From assembly GCA_964433495.1 (NCBI GenBank), contig CAYSRC010000003.1, forward strand, positions 1 through 64,000: 64,000 nt of DNA, in the 5' to 3' direction. A program made the position numbers and the translations under genes. Below the pieces are notes generated by a model. It saw only the letters and a list, made by a program, of their open reading frames with translations. It was not told where the DNA came from and made no database searches. Below are positions 16,619 to 24,495 of this stretch, piece by piece. This DNA comes from CAYSRC01 sp964433495. Lineage in GTDB: Bacteria; Bacillota; Clostridia; Oscillospirales; Ruminococcaceae. Numbering within the stretch: position 1 is the first letter of the stretch; every line of letters starts with the position of its first letter.

Positions 16619-18493
16619 ATGGAAAGCGTCCTTGACAGGATAAACGGCCCGGACGACGTCAAAAAGCTCGACCGCGGGCAGCTCGGGCAACTGTGCGCCG
16701 ACATAAGGCGCGAGCTCATCACCGTCGTGTCGGAAAACGGCGGTCACCTCGCCTCCAACCTCGGCATGGTCGAGACAACCGTCGCCATGCACCGGGTGTT
16801 CGACTGCCCGCACGACGCGTTTGTCTTTGACGTCGGGCACCAGTGCTATACCCACAAGCTGCTCACCGGGCGGCGGGGTGAGTTTGCGACCGTGCGGCTT
16901 GAGGGCGGGCTGTCGGGCTTCACAAGACCGTCCGAGAGCCCCTACGACCTGTTTGTCGCGGGCCACGCCTCGACGTCGGTTTCGAGCGCCATCGGGCTTG
17001 CGCGGGCAAAGCAGCTGCGGCGGGAGGACGGCAAGGTCGTCGCGGTCATCGGCGACGGATCGTTCGGCGGCGGCATGGTGTTCGAGGCGGTCAACAACAT
17101 CGACGCAGGGCTGAAAAACCTGGTCGTCGTTTTAAACGACAACTCGATGTCCATCTCAAAGTCGGTGGGCTCGGTGTCGCGGTATCTGCTGCGCCTGCGA
17201 ACCGACGTCAAATATTCAAGGCTCAAGCAGAAGGTCAAAAACTGCCTCGAAAAGAGCGCTTTGGGCAAAAGGGTCGCCCAGCGCATCGAGCGCTCAAAAT
17301 CGCGCCTGCGCCGCTCACTCTACGACGGCACGTTGTTTGAAGAGCTCGGCTTTAACTATGTCGGGCCCATCGACGGGCACGATCTCGACGAGCTTATAAG
17401 GATATTCTCCAATGTAAAAAATCTTGAAAAGCCGACCCTTGTCCACGTCATCACCGTCAAGGGAAAGGGCTTCACACTTGCCGAAGAAAACCCCGGCGCC
17501 TACCACGGTGTGGGAAGCTTTGACCTCGACAAGGGCAACCCCGATATCTCGAGCGCCGACAGCTTTTCCAACACCTTCGGCAGGCGGCTGTGCGAGCTCG
17601 CGGGGCGCGACGACGACATCTGCGCGGTGACGGCGGCGATGAAGTACGCGACGGGGCTCAACTTTTTTGCAAAAAAATACCGTGAGCGCTTTTTTGACGT
17701 CGGCATCGCCGAGGAGCACGCGGTCACCTTCTGCGGCGGCCTCGCGAAGGGCGGTATGAAGCCGGTGTTCTGCGTCTACTCCACCTTTTTGCAGCGCGCG
17801 TTCGACCAGCTTGTGCACGACGTGGGCCTTGCGTCGCTGCCCGTCATGCTCGGCATCGACCGCGCGGGCCTTGTGGGCGAGGACGGCGAGACCCACCAGG
17901 GGATATACGACGTCTCGATGCTCTCGGCGGTGGGCGCCTTTACCGTGGCGTCCCCCTGCAACTACGACGAGCTTGTCTTTTGGACAGACAGATTGCTCGC
18001 GCTCGACCGCCCGCGGGCGGTGCGCTATCCACGCGGCGCACAGACCCGGAGATGCAAAAACCATGGCTGCAGCGGCCGGGATTATGATATAATATCAGGT
18101 GACAAACCCGCCCGCGTCGCGCTTGTCACCTACGGCCGCGAGTTTGAGCAGACGCTGTGCGCCCGCGAGATCCTCTCGCGGCGCGGCGTTGACGCGGACG
18201 TAATCAAGCTCAATTTGATTCTGCCGCTGCCCGAGGGCGTTGTCGAGACGCTCTCTGTTTACGACACCGTCCTGTTCGCGGAGGAGGGGATTGAAAACGG
18301 CGGCATCGCCGAGCTGCTGTGCGCGCGCCTGTGCGAAGCGGGCTTTGGCGGAAGAACCATCATCCGCGCAATCGACGAGCGGGCCGTCCGCCACGGCAGC
18401 GTCGAAAGCCAGCTTAAAGCCCTGGGGCTCGACGGGGCCTCGCTTGCCGATTTGATCACGGGGGAGGTTGACGCAGGTGAAGCAGAGGCTTGA
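16619..18493 (+). CDS. dxs: 1-deoxy-D-xylulose-5-phosphate synthase
   Basis: A 624-residue thiamine-diphosphate enzyme that condenses pyruvate and glyceraldehyde 3-phosphate, the first step of the MEP isoprenoid pathway. Motifs are DVGHQCYTHKLLTGRR, the ThDP site GDGSFGGGMVFEAVNN (about 141-156), and DRAGLVGEDGETHQG (about 420). ATG 16619 begins right after the ispA stop. The last 17 bases overlap tlyA. All expected domains are present. Confidence 0.96.
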   Translation: MESVLDRINGPDDVKKLDRGQLGQLCADIRRELITVVSENGGHLASNLGMVETTVAMHRVFDCPHDAFVFDVGHQCYTHKLLTGRRGEFATVRLEGGLSGFTRPSESPYDLFVAGHASTSVSSAIGLARAKQLRREDGKVVAVIGDGSFGGGMVFEAVNNIDAGLKNLVVVLNDNSMSISKSVGSVSRYLLRLRTDVKYSRLKQKVKNCLEKSALGKRVAQRIERSKSRLRRSLYDGTLFEELGFNYVGPIDGHDLDELIRIFSNVKNLEKPTLVHVITVKGKGFTLAEENPGAYHGVGSFDLDKGNPDISSADSFSNTFGRRLCELAGRDDDICAVTAAMKYATGLNFFAKKYRERFFDVGIAEEHAVTFCGGLAKGGMKPVFCVYSTFLQRAFDQLVHDVGLASLPVMLGIDRAGLVGEDGETHQGIYDVSMLSAVGAFTVASPCNYDELVFWTDRLLALDRPRAVRYPRGAQTRRCKNHGCSGRDYDIISGDKPARVALVTYGREFEQTLCAREILSRRGVDADVIKLNLILPLPEGVVETLSVYDTVLFAEEGIENGGIAELLCARLCEAGFGGRTIIRAIDERAVRHGSVESQLKALGLDGASLADLITGEVDAGEAEA

Positions 18494-19268
18494 CGCCGCG
18501 GTGGTTTCGCGGGGCTTAAGCGCGAGCCGCGAAAAGGCGAAGGCCTTTATCATGGAGGGACTTGTCTTTGTCAACGGCCTGCGTGTCGACAAGGCGGGCG
18601 CGCAGGTCACCGAGGACGATGTCGTCGTGCTCAAGGGCGGCGAGGAGTTTGTGAGCAGGGGCGGCAAAAAGCTCAAAAAGGCGGTCGAGCTGTACGGCCT
18701 TTCGTTTGAGGGCATGGTGTGCGCCGACATCGGCGCCTCCACGGGCGGCTTCACCGACTGTATGCTTCGGCACGGCGCAGAGCGGGTGTACGCGGTCGAC
18801 GTCGGGTACGGCCAGCTTGCATGGAAGCTGCGAAACGACCCCCGCGTCGTCAACCTCGAGCGGACAAACGCCCGCGCCTTAAGCGAAAACGACATCCCCG
18901 AGCCGCTCGATTTCTTTTCGGCGGACGTCGCGTTCATCTCCCTTAAGCTTGTCGTGCCCCCCGTCAGCAGGCTCGCACGGGAGGGCGCGCGGTGCGTCTG
19001 CCTTATCAAGCCGCAGTTTGAGGCGGGACGCGAAAAGGTCGGCAAAAAGGGCGTCGTGCGCGACCCCGAGGTTCACGCCGAGGTGATAAAGCGGGTCATC
19101 GGATACCTCGAGGGGGCGGACATAGGCGTAAAGGCGCTCACCTTTTCACCCATAAAGGGCCCCGAGGGGAACATAGAGTACCTCGCGCTCGGTGAAAAGG
19201 GAAGCGGGACGAGCGGGGACATCGATATAAAACGTGTTGTGGGCGAAGCGCATGCGGAGCTTGCATGA
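18477..19268 (+). CDS. tlyA: TlyA family rRNA 2'-O-methyltransferase / hemolysin
   Basis: A 263-residue protein with an N-terminal S4 RNA-binding domain (KQRLDAAVVSRGLSASREKAK) and an FtsJ-like SAM methyltransferase domain with ADIGASTGGFTDCML. Mycobacterial TlyA methylates 16S and 23S rRNA; this is inferred for the family. GTG 18477 is chosen because GGGGAGG lies 9 bases before it; TTG 18468 would fall within that site. It overlaps dxs by 17 bases. Confidence 0.9.
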   Translation: MKQRLDAAVVSRGLSASREKAKAFIMEGLVFVNGLRVDKAGAQVTEDDVVVLKGGEEFVSRGGKKLKKAVELYGLSFEGMVCADIGASTGGFTDCMLRHGAERVYAVDVGYGQLAWKLRNDPRVVNLERTNARALSENDIPEPLDFFSADVAFISLKLVVPPVSRLAREGARCVCLIKPQFEAGREKVGKKGVVRDPEVHAEVIKRVIGYLEGADIGVKALTFSPIKGPEGNIEYLALGEKGSGTSGDIDIKRVVGEAHAELA

Positions 19269-19280
19269 AAGGTGAGATAA

Positions 19281-20114
19281 ATGCTTTATATCTATCCCAA
19301 TGTCGCGGACGGCTACGGCGTCGGCAGGTCGCAAAGGGTCGTCAGGCATCTTTTAGCTCTCGGTATACCGTGCGGCTGTGACGGCGGGTTTGCAAAAAAG
19401 CTCGGGGTCGACGGCCTGTCGGACGCGAAGGCGGGCGACTGCGCGTGCGTCGCGGCGGTCGGCGGCGACGGCACAATGCTCGCTGCGGCGCACGCAGCCC
19501 TCGAGCACGACCTGCCCGTTTTCGGCATCAACACGGGCAGGATGGGCTTTTTGCACGCGTTCGATTACGACAGCTTTTTCGAGTGCGGTGTCGACGATCT
19601 CAGGGCGCTCAAAAAATCGGGGCGCTCGCTGCTCGAGGTGTCGCTCAGACCCGACTTTTCCGAGGCGATCTTTGCGCTCAACGACGCGGTCGTCGCGCGC
19701 ATCTCGCACAAAAAATCCGCCGAGCTTGTTCTCAACTACGGCGGGACGTATTTTGCGACCCTCAGGGCGGACGGCGTGATCGCCTCCACACCGACGGGCT
19801 CGACCGCCTACTCGCTGTCGGCGGGCGGGCCGATTGTGACGCCCGACCTCGACTGCACGCTGATAACGCCGGTCTGCTCGCACTCGCTGCTCTCAAACTG
19901 TGTGGTTCTGTCGCGAGACACATCGGTCGAGGTGGTCGTCACCGAACGGCCGTTCAACGACGTGTCGCTGTGCGTCGACGGGATATACGACCGGGTCGTG
20001 CCCGCCGGCGGCTCGGTGTATATACGCGGAAGTGAGCGAAAGATAATGCTCTTGACCTCGGAGAAGAGGGGCTTTTACGAGGTGCTCAAGAGAGATTTTG
20101 ACGAGAGGACCTGA
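19281..20114 (+). CDS. nadK: NAD kinase
   Basis: A 277-residue ATP-NAD kinase that makes NADP. The diagnostic GGDGT is at 61-65, FGINTGRMGFL follows, and TPTGSTAYSLSAGGPI is the conserved nucleotide-binding block near 170-185. AAAGGTGAG precedes ATG 19281. The 3' end reaches 20114 and is followed at once by argR. Standard length for Firmicutes. Confidence 0.96.
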   Translation: MLYIYPNVADGYGVGRSQRVVRHLLALGIPCGCDGGFAKKLGVDGLSDAKAGDCACVAAVGGDGTMLAAAHAALEHDLPVFGINTGRMGFLHAFDYDSFFECGVDDLRALKKSGRSLLEVSLRPDFSEAIFALNDAVVARISHKKSAELVLNYGGTYFATLRADGVIASTPTGSTAYSLSAGGPIVTPDLDCTLITPVCSHSLLSNCVVLSRDTSVEVVVTERPFNDVSLCVDGIYDRVVPAGGSVYIRGSERKIMLLTSEKRGFYEVLKRDFDERT

Positions 20115-20121
20115 GAGCTTC

Positions 20122-20571
20122 ATGAAAAAGGAAAGACACAGCGCGATCGTCGACATCATTAAAAGCAGACGAATCTCCACACAGGACGAGCTGATCGACG
20201 CTCTGCGAGAGCGGGGGTACAACGTGACGCAGGCCACCGTTTCGCGGGACATCCGTGACCTGCACCTTGTCAAGGCGTCTGTCGGGGCGGACGGCAGCCG
20301 CTATGTCGTCCGCGACGCGTCGGGCGGCCCGCGGGGCAGGTCCTTTCTAAATGTGTTTCGCGAGACGGTGATAAGCATCATCCCCGCGGGGTGCATCGTC
20401 GTCATCAAGTGCCACAGCGGGATGGGCAACGCCGCGTGTGAGGCGCTGGACGTGATGGGCTTTTCGGAGATTGTCGGGACGATTGCCGGGGACAACACCA
20501 TCTTTGCGGTGACGCACGACGACGAGACCGCCGTGCGCACAGCCCAAAAGATAAACGAGCTTCTCGGCTGA
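20122..20571 (+). CDS. argR: Arginine repressor ArgR
   Basis: A 149-residue ArgR/AhrC regulator of arginine metabolism. The N-terminal winged helix has STQDELIDALRERGYNVTQATVSRDIRDL; the C-terminal oligomerisation and arginine-binding domain ends with VGTIAGDNTIFAV. ATG 20122 (MKKERH) is used; an upstream ATG would overlap nadK. Its position between nadK and recN is conserved in Firmicutes. No arginine genes are in the window, so its targets are elsewhere. Confidence 0.95.
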   Translation: MKKERHSAIVDIIKSRRISTQDELIDALRERGYNVTQATVSRDIRDLHLVKASVGADGSRYVVRDASGGPRGRSFLNVFRETVISIIPAGCIVVIKCHSGMGNAACEALDVMGFSEIVGTIAGDNTIFAVTHDDETAVRTAQKINELLG

Positions 20572-20588
20572 GCATTGGGAGAGAGAAC

Positions 20589-22256
20589 ATGCTTCGTGAG
20601 TTGAATATTGAAAATGTCGCGGTCATCGAAAAAGCCCGCGTGACCTTTGAAAAGGGCTTGAATGTGCTCACGGGCGAGACGGGCGCGGGCAAGTCGATTT
20701 TAATTGACTCCATCAACGCGATCCTCGGCAACCGCACCACGCGGGAGATCGTCCGCTCGGGCGCCTCCAAGGCGGTCATTTGGGCCGAGTTTCAGGATAT
20801 AAACCCTGTCTTTTCGCACGACATCTCAAAGCTCGGCTACGAGTGCGACGGCACGCTCATCCTGCACCGCGAGATCACGGCGGACGGCAAGAGCGTGTGC
20901 CGCATAAACGGGCGGCCCGCGACGGCGCAGAATGTCCGCGATGTGTGCGGCGGCCTTATTAACATCCACGGCCAGCACGACAACCAGGATCTTTTGAACC
21001 CCGAGAGGCACCTCGGCATAATCGACGACTTCGCCTCCCTCGGGGAGGAGGCCGAAAAGCTCCGGGAACTCTACGAGGGCCTCAGCGAGGTCAAGGGCGA
21101 GATGGACAGGCTCTCGTTCGACGAGGCGAAGCGCGAGAGCTCGATTGAGCTGCTGAGTTATCAGATAGACGAGATCGAGAAGGCCGAGCTGTACGTCGGC
21201 GAGGACGACGACCTCGCCGCCAGGCGCGCGCTCGTGCGAAATTCCGAAAAGCTCACGCAGGCGCTCGGCGGGGCGTCCGCCATCCTCTCGGGCGACGGTG
21301 AAACGGACGGGGCGCTCGCGATGCTGTACACGGCGCTCAGCGGGCTCGAGGGGGTCTCGGGCCTCGACGAGGCGGTGGACTCGTGCGCGTCAAGGCTTTC
21401 CGAGATGTACTACGCCGTCAACGACATCGCCTCCGAGATCGGCGGGATTGCCGACAGCTTCGGCTTTGATGCGCGGGACATCGACGAGATTGAGGAGAGG
21501 CTCGACCTCATCTACAAGCTCAAGCGCAAGTACGGCGGGACGGTCGAGGAGATTCTCGCGTTCCGCGAAAACGCAAAGCGCGAGCTCGAGGGGCTCGAGC
21601 ACTCGGACGAGCGCCTTGCGGAGCTGACGGCGCGGTACGAGGATATGCTCGCCGAGACGACACAGGCCGCCGAGCGGCTGAGCAAAAAAAGGGCTGCGGC
21701 GTTCCCGGTGTTTTCGGGCAGGATAACCGATGAGCTGTCCTACCTCAACATGCAGGGCGTCAGCTTCAACATCGCCCACCGAAAGGGCCCGCTCACGGCA
21801 AAAGGGGTGGACATCGTCGAGTTCTTCATCTCGCCCAATGTGGGCGAGGAGCCCAAGCCCTTAAGCAAAATCGCGTCGGGCGGCGAGCTGTCGAGGATAA
21901 TGCTCGCCATCAAAAACACCATGGCTGACAAGGATCGGGTCGACACCCTCATTTTTGACGAGATCGACACGGGGGTCAGCGGGTCGGCCGCCGCAAAGAT
22001 AGGCAAAAAGCTCAAGCAGTCGGCACGGGTGCGCCAGACGATCTGCGTGACCCACTCGGCGCAGATTGCGGCCTTCAGCGACAACCATCTGCTGATTAAA
22101 AAGGACGTGCACGACGCGAGAACCTACACCGATATCACGACCCTCGACCGCGAGCAGCGAAAGCGGGAGCTTGCAAGGATCATCTCGGGGGACAACATAA
22201 CCGAGACGGCGCTAAAAAACGCCGAAGAGATGCTCGAGCTTGCAAAAAACGGTTGA
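20589..22256 (+). CDS. recN: DNA repair protein RecN
   Basis: A 555-residue SMC-like ATPase acting early in double-strand break repair. Walker A is GETGAGKS at 29-36; HGQHDNQDLL is the RecN-typical block near 124-133; a coiled-coil middle follows; SKIASGGELSRIMLAIKN and LIFDEIDTGVSG form the signature and Walker B. GGGAGAG lies 7 bases before ATG 20589. The stop codon falls inside the -35 of the tyrS promoter. Confidence 0.97.
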   Translation: MLRELNIENVAVIEKARVTFEKGLNVLTGETGAGKSILIDSINAILGNRTTREIVRSGASKAVIWAEFQDINPVFSHDISKLGYECDGTLILHREITADGKSVCRINGRPATAQNVRDVCGGLINIHGQHDNQDLLNPERHLGIIDDFASLGEEAEKLRELYEGLSEVKGEMDRLSFDEAKRESSIELLSYQIDEIEKAELYVGEDDDLAARRALVRNSEKLTQALGGASAILSGDGETDGALAMLYTALSGLEGVSGLDEAVDSCASRLSEMYYAVNDIASEIGGIADSFGFDARDIDEIEERLDLIYKLKRKYGGTVEEILAFRENAKRELEGLEHSDERLAELTARYEDMLAETTQAAERLSKKRAAAFPVFSGRITDELSYLNMQGVSFNIAHRKGPLTAKGVDIVEFFISPNVGEEPKPLSKIASGGELSRIMLAIKNTMADKDRVDTLIFDEIDTGVSGSAAAKIGKKLKQSARVRQTICVTHSAQIAAFSDNHLLIKKDVHDARTYTDITTLDREQRKRELARIISGDNITETALKNAEEMLELAKNG

Positions 22257-22281
22257 CAGGCCGACGGTTTTACGGTATTAT
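22253..22281 (+). promoter_or_regulatory. Sigma-A promoter of the tyrS T-box transcript
   Basis: TTGACA at 22253-22258 and TATTAT at 22276-22281 are spaced by exactly 17 bases. The -35 overlaps the recN stop. Transcription should begin near 22288. Confidence 0.9.
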
Positions 22282-22369
22282 CTTGTTTATGAGCTCCCTT
22301 GTACGGCCGTTTTTTGTCGGCCGCGCGAAGAGTTCGAGCGAATTTAAATAGTGACTTGTGAGCTGTGAC

Positions 22370-22622
22370 ACGGCAAAAGTACCGATGTGCGGAAACGATC
22401 GAGAGAGCCCCCGGCAGGTGAAAAGGGGTGGCGTCCGCACATGGCGGGAATTACATGCCGTTAGCTTCCTCCGAAAGGGGGCGCCGCGCGCGTTAAAACG
22501 CTGACGGAAGCGCCGTTGTCGCTCCCGGTGAGGACGCGTTCGGTGACGGCGCGTCGAAAAAAGGTGGTACCGCGTTTGGCTGACAAGCGCCCTTTTGTCG
22601 AAAGGCAAAGGGGCGCTTTTTT
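22370..22622 (+). promoter_or_regulatory. T-box riboswitch, tyrosine specifier, with terminator
   Basis: The T-box sequence AAGGTGGTACCGCG is at 22561-22574, followed by an intrinsic terminator (22585-22622). Stem I is visible: GGCA/TGCC below and ATGTGCGGA (22385-22393) pairing with TCCGCACAT (22434-22442) above an internal loop; AGTA lies on its 5' side and GAATTACA on its 3' side. The specifier is read as TAC at 22452-22454, a tyrosine codon, which matches the downstream gene. The distal AGAGAG...GGTGAAA motif is also present. Uncharged tRNA-Tyr should stabilise the antiterminator and switch on tyrS. Confidence 0.95.
22585..22622 (+). terminator. T-box-controlled terminator
   Basis: AAGCGCCC pairs with GGGCGCTT, with a further TTTG/CAAA pairing inside, followed by six T. 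Its 5' arm follows the T-box sequence, as required for the on/off switch. Confidence 0.92.
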
Positions 22623-22782
22623 GAGTTTTGTTTCGGGGTTCTGCCCGGGACGCCGTCCGACCGTAAGAGACGCCTCGGCGGGCATCCCGACAGGATTCGG
22701 ATTATCAAACGGAAAAGTCAAACCATGTCAATTCACGGGGCGAAAAGCCTCTAATCGAACTATAAAAAGGAGAAACGAGATC

Positions 22783-24012
22783 ATGAACGTTTTTGACGAC
22801 CTTCAGGCAAGGGGACTTATCGAGCAGTCGACCGATCTCGAGCGGGTGCGGGAGCTGCTCGGAGGAGAGAGCGTGACCTTTTACATCGGCTTTGACCCCA
22901 CGGCGGACAGCCTGCACGTCGGGCACTTTATGCAGCTGATGATCATGCGCAGGATGCAGAAGGCGGGGCACCGCCCGATCGCGCTGCTCGGCGGCGGCAC
23001 GACGATGGTCGGCGACCCGACGGGCAAGACCGACATGCGCCGCATGATGACCAAAGAGACAATCGCCCACAACGCCGAGTGCTTTAAAAAGCAGATGTCC
23101 AAATTCGTCGATTTCTCGGACGGCAGGGCGCTCATGATCAACAACGGCGACTGGCTGCTGGGCCTCAACTACATCGACTTTCTGCGCGAGGTCGGGGTGC
23201 ACTTCTCGGTCAACCGTATGCTGACGGCCGAGTGCTTTAAGAGCAGGATGGAGCGGGGGCTCTCGTTCCTCGAGTTCAACTACATGCTCATGCAGAGCTA
23301 CGACTTCTACCACCTCAACGAGAAGTACGGCTGCGTCCTTCAGCTCGGCGGCAACGACCAGTGGTCCAACATCATCGGCGGCGTCGAGCTCATTCGCCGC
23401 AAAGCCGGCAAGGATTCCTACGGCATGACCTTCTCCCTGCTCACCAACAAGGAGGGCAAAAAGATGGGCAAGACGGAGAACGGCGCCGTCTGGCTCGACC
23501 CCGAAAAGACCTCGCCGTATGAGTTTTTCCAATATTGGCGCAACGTCGACGACGCCGACGTGTGCAGGTTTTTGTGCATGCTGACCGAGATCCCCGTCGA
23601 CGAGATCGAGCAGTACCGCTCGGACGACGCCTCGGTCATCAACGCGGCAAAGGAGCGCCTCGCCTACGAGCTGACGGCGCTTGTCCATTCGCGAGAGGAT
23701 GCCGACAGGGCGCTCGAGGCCGCGAGGGCCCTGTTCTCGGGAGCGGGCGACTCGCAGCACATGCCCTGCACCGAGCTTGACGCGGCCTGCCTCGCGGGGG
23801 GCGGGATCGAGCTTTGCGAGCTGATGGTTCGCTGCGGGCTTGCGGCGTCCAAGGGTGAGGCGAGACGCCTTGTCGAGCAGGGCGGCGTCTCGATAAACGG
23901 CGAAAAACAGAGCGATACAAGGGCGATTATCCCGGCCGAAACGCTTTCGGGCGACGGCGCGGTGATAAGAAAGGGCAAAAAGGTGTACCACAGGGCGGTC
24001 GTCAAGGGCTGA
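22783..24012 (+). CDS. tyrS: Tyrosyl-tRNA synthetase
   Basis: A 409-residue class I aminoacyl-tRNA synthetase that charges tRNA-Tyr. The HIGH motif appears as HVGH in DSLHVGHFMQL, the KMSKS motif as KMGKT, and tyrosine-binding residues in QLGGNDQWSNI. The C-terminal S4 domain (GEARRLVEQGGVSING) is present. ATG 22783 follows AAAAGGAG; a longer open frame upstream lies in the T-box leader and is not translated. It is controlled by the T-box and ends before a terminator. Confidence 0.97.
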   Translation: MNVFDDLQARGLIEQSTDLERVRELLGGESVTFYIGFDPTADSLHVGHFMQLMIMRRMQKAGHRPIALLGGGTTMVGDPTGKTDMRRMMTKETIAHNAECFKKQMSKFVDFSDGRALMINNGDWLLGLNYIDFLREVGVHFSVNRMLTAECFKSRMERGLSFLEFNYMLMQSYDFYHLNEKYGCVLQLGGNDQWSNIIGGVELIRRKAGKDSYGMTFSLLTNKEGKKMGKTENGAVWLDPEKTSPYEFFQYWRNVDDADVCRFLCMLTEIPVDEIEQYRSDDASVINAAKERLAYELTALVHSREDADRALEAARALFSGAGDSQHMPCTELDAACLAGGGIELCELMVRCGLAASKGEARRLVEQGGVSINGEKQSDTRAIIPAETLSGDGAVIRKGKKVYHRAVVKG

Positions 24013-24084
24013 GTCGGGGCGGCTCTTCGGCCCCTTTTGGCTTGCTCCGATTTTTGCGCACAGTCATAAGTTATATTGAAGGAC

Positions 24085-24126
24085 AAAGCCCCTGTGCCGC
24101 ATTGTTTTGCGGCGCGGGGGCTTTTT
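24085..24126 (+). terminator. Terminator after tyrS
   Basis: AAAGCCCC-TG-TGCCGC pairs with GCGGCG-CG-GGGGCTTT across an 8-base loop and continues into CTTTTTG. Confidence 0.88.
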
Positions 24127-24495
24127 GTGTCCGCTTCTTTTTGTGAGGGGTGTGCCGCCGCGGCTCGGTTTTTACGCCGTGCGCCTTAAAGAGGAAGCTT
24201 GTTCGAGGCAATATGACCGCAAAAGCCGCAAGCTGCAAAGGCGGAAAAACAGACCCCCGAGAGCGGTTCGGTTTGCTTTTGTCACGGCATTTTTGACATG
24301 GTTTGGGGGTGCGGGGAAGTCGGCCGAAAGAATGCTTAAAAACCGCGCATCAAAGAAAATGTCTGTTTGATTGCCGGCTCGCCAGGAAAGGGCAGGCATA
24401 GTGCCGACGCATTTTGGGCAGGGGACGCTCCCGGCAGTTATAACCGCGAAAAGCTGTCAATACTTGTCACGAGAAAAACTTTCGGAGGATATCCC
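24127..24495 (+). other. Gap between tyrS terminator and clp gene, no gene seen
   Basis: About 370 bases without a convincing gene. The clp frame stays open to 24367, but that part has no Clp-like sequence and no ribosome site. No CIRCE or CtsR-like direct repeat was recognised, and I could not settle on a promoter. Confidence 0.5.

Noticed and set aside
24127..24495. CtsR or CIRCE operator before the Clp ATPase gene
   Set aside because: No heptad direct repeat of the CtsR type and no TTAGCACTC-type inverted repeat could be found.
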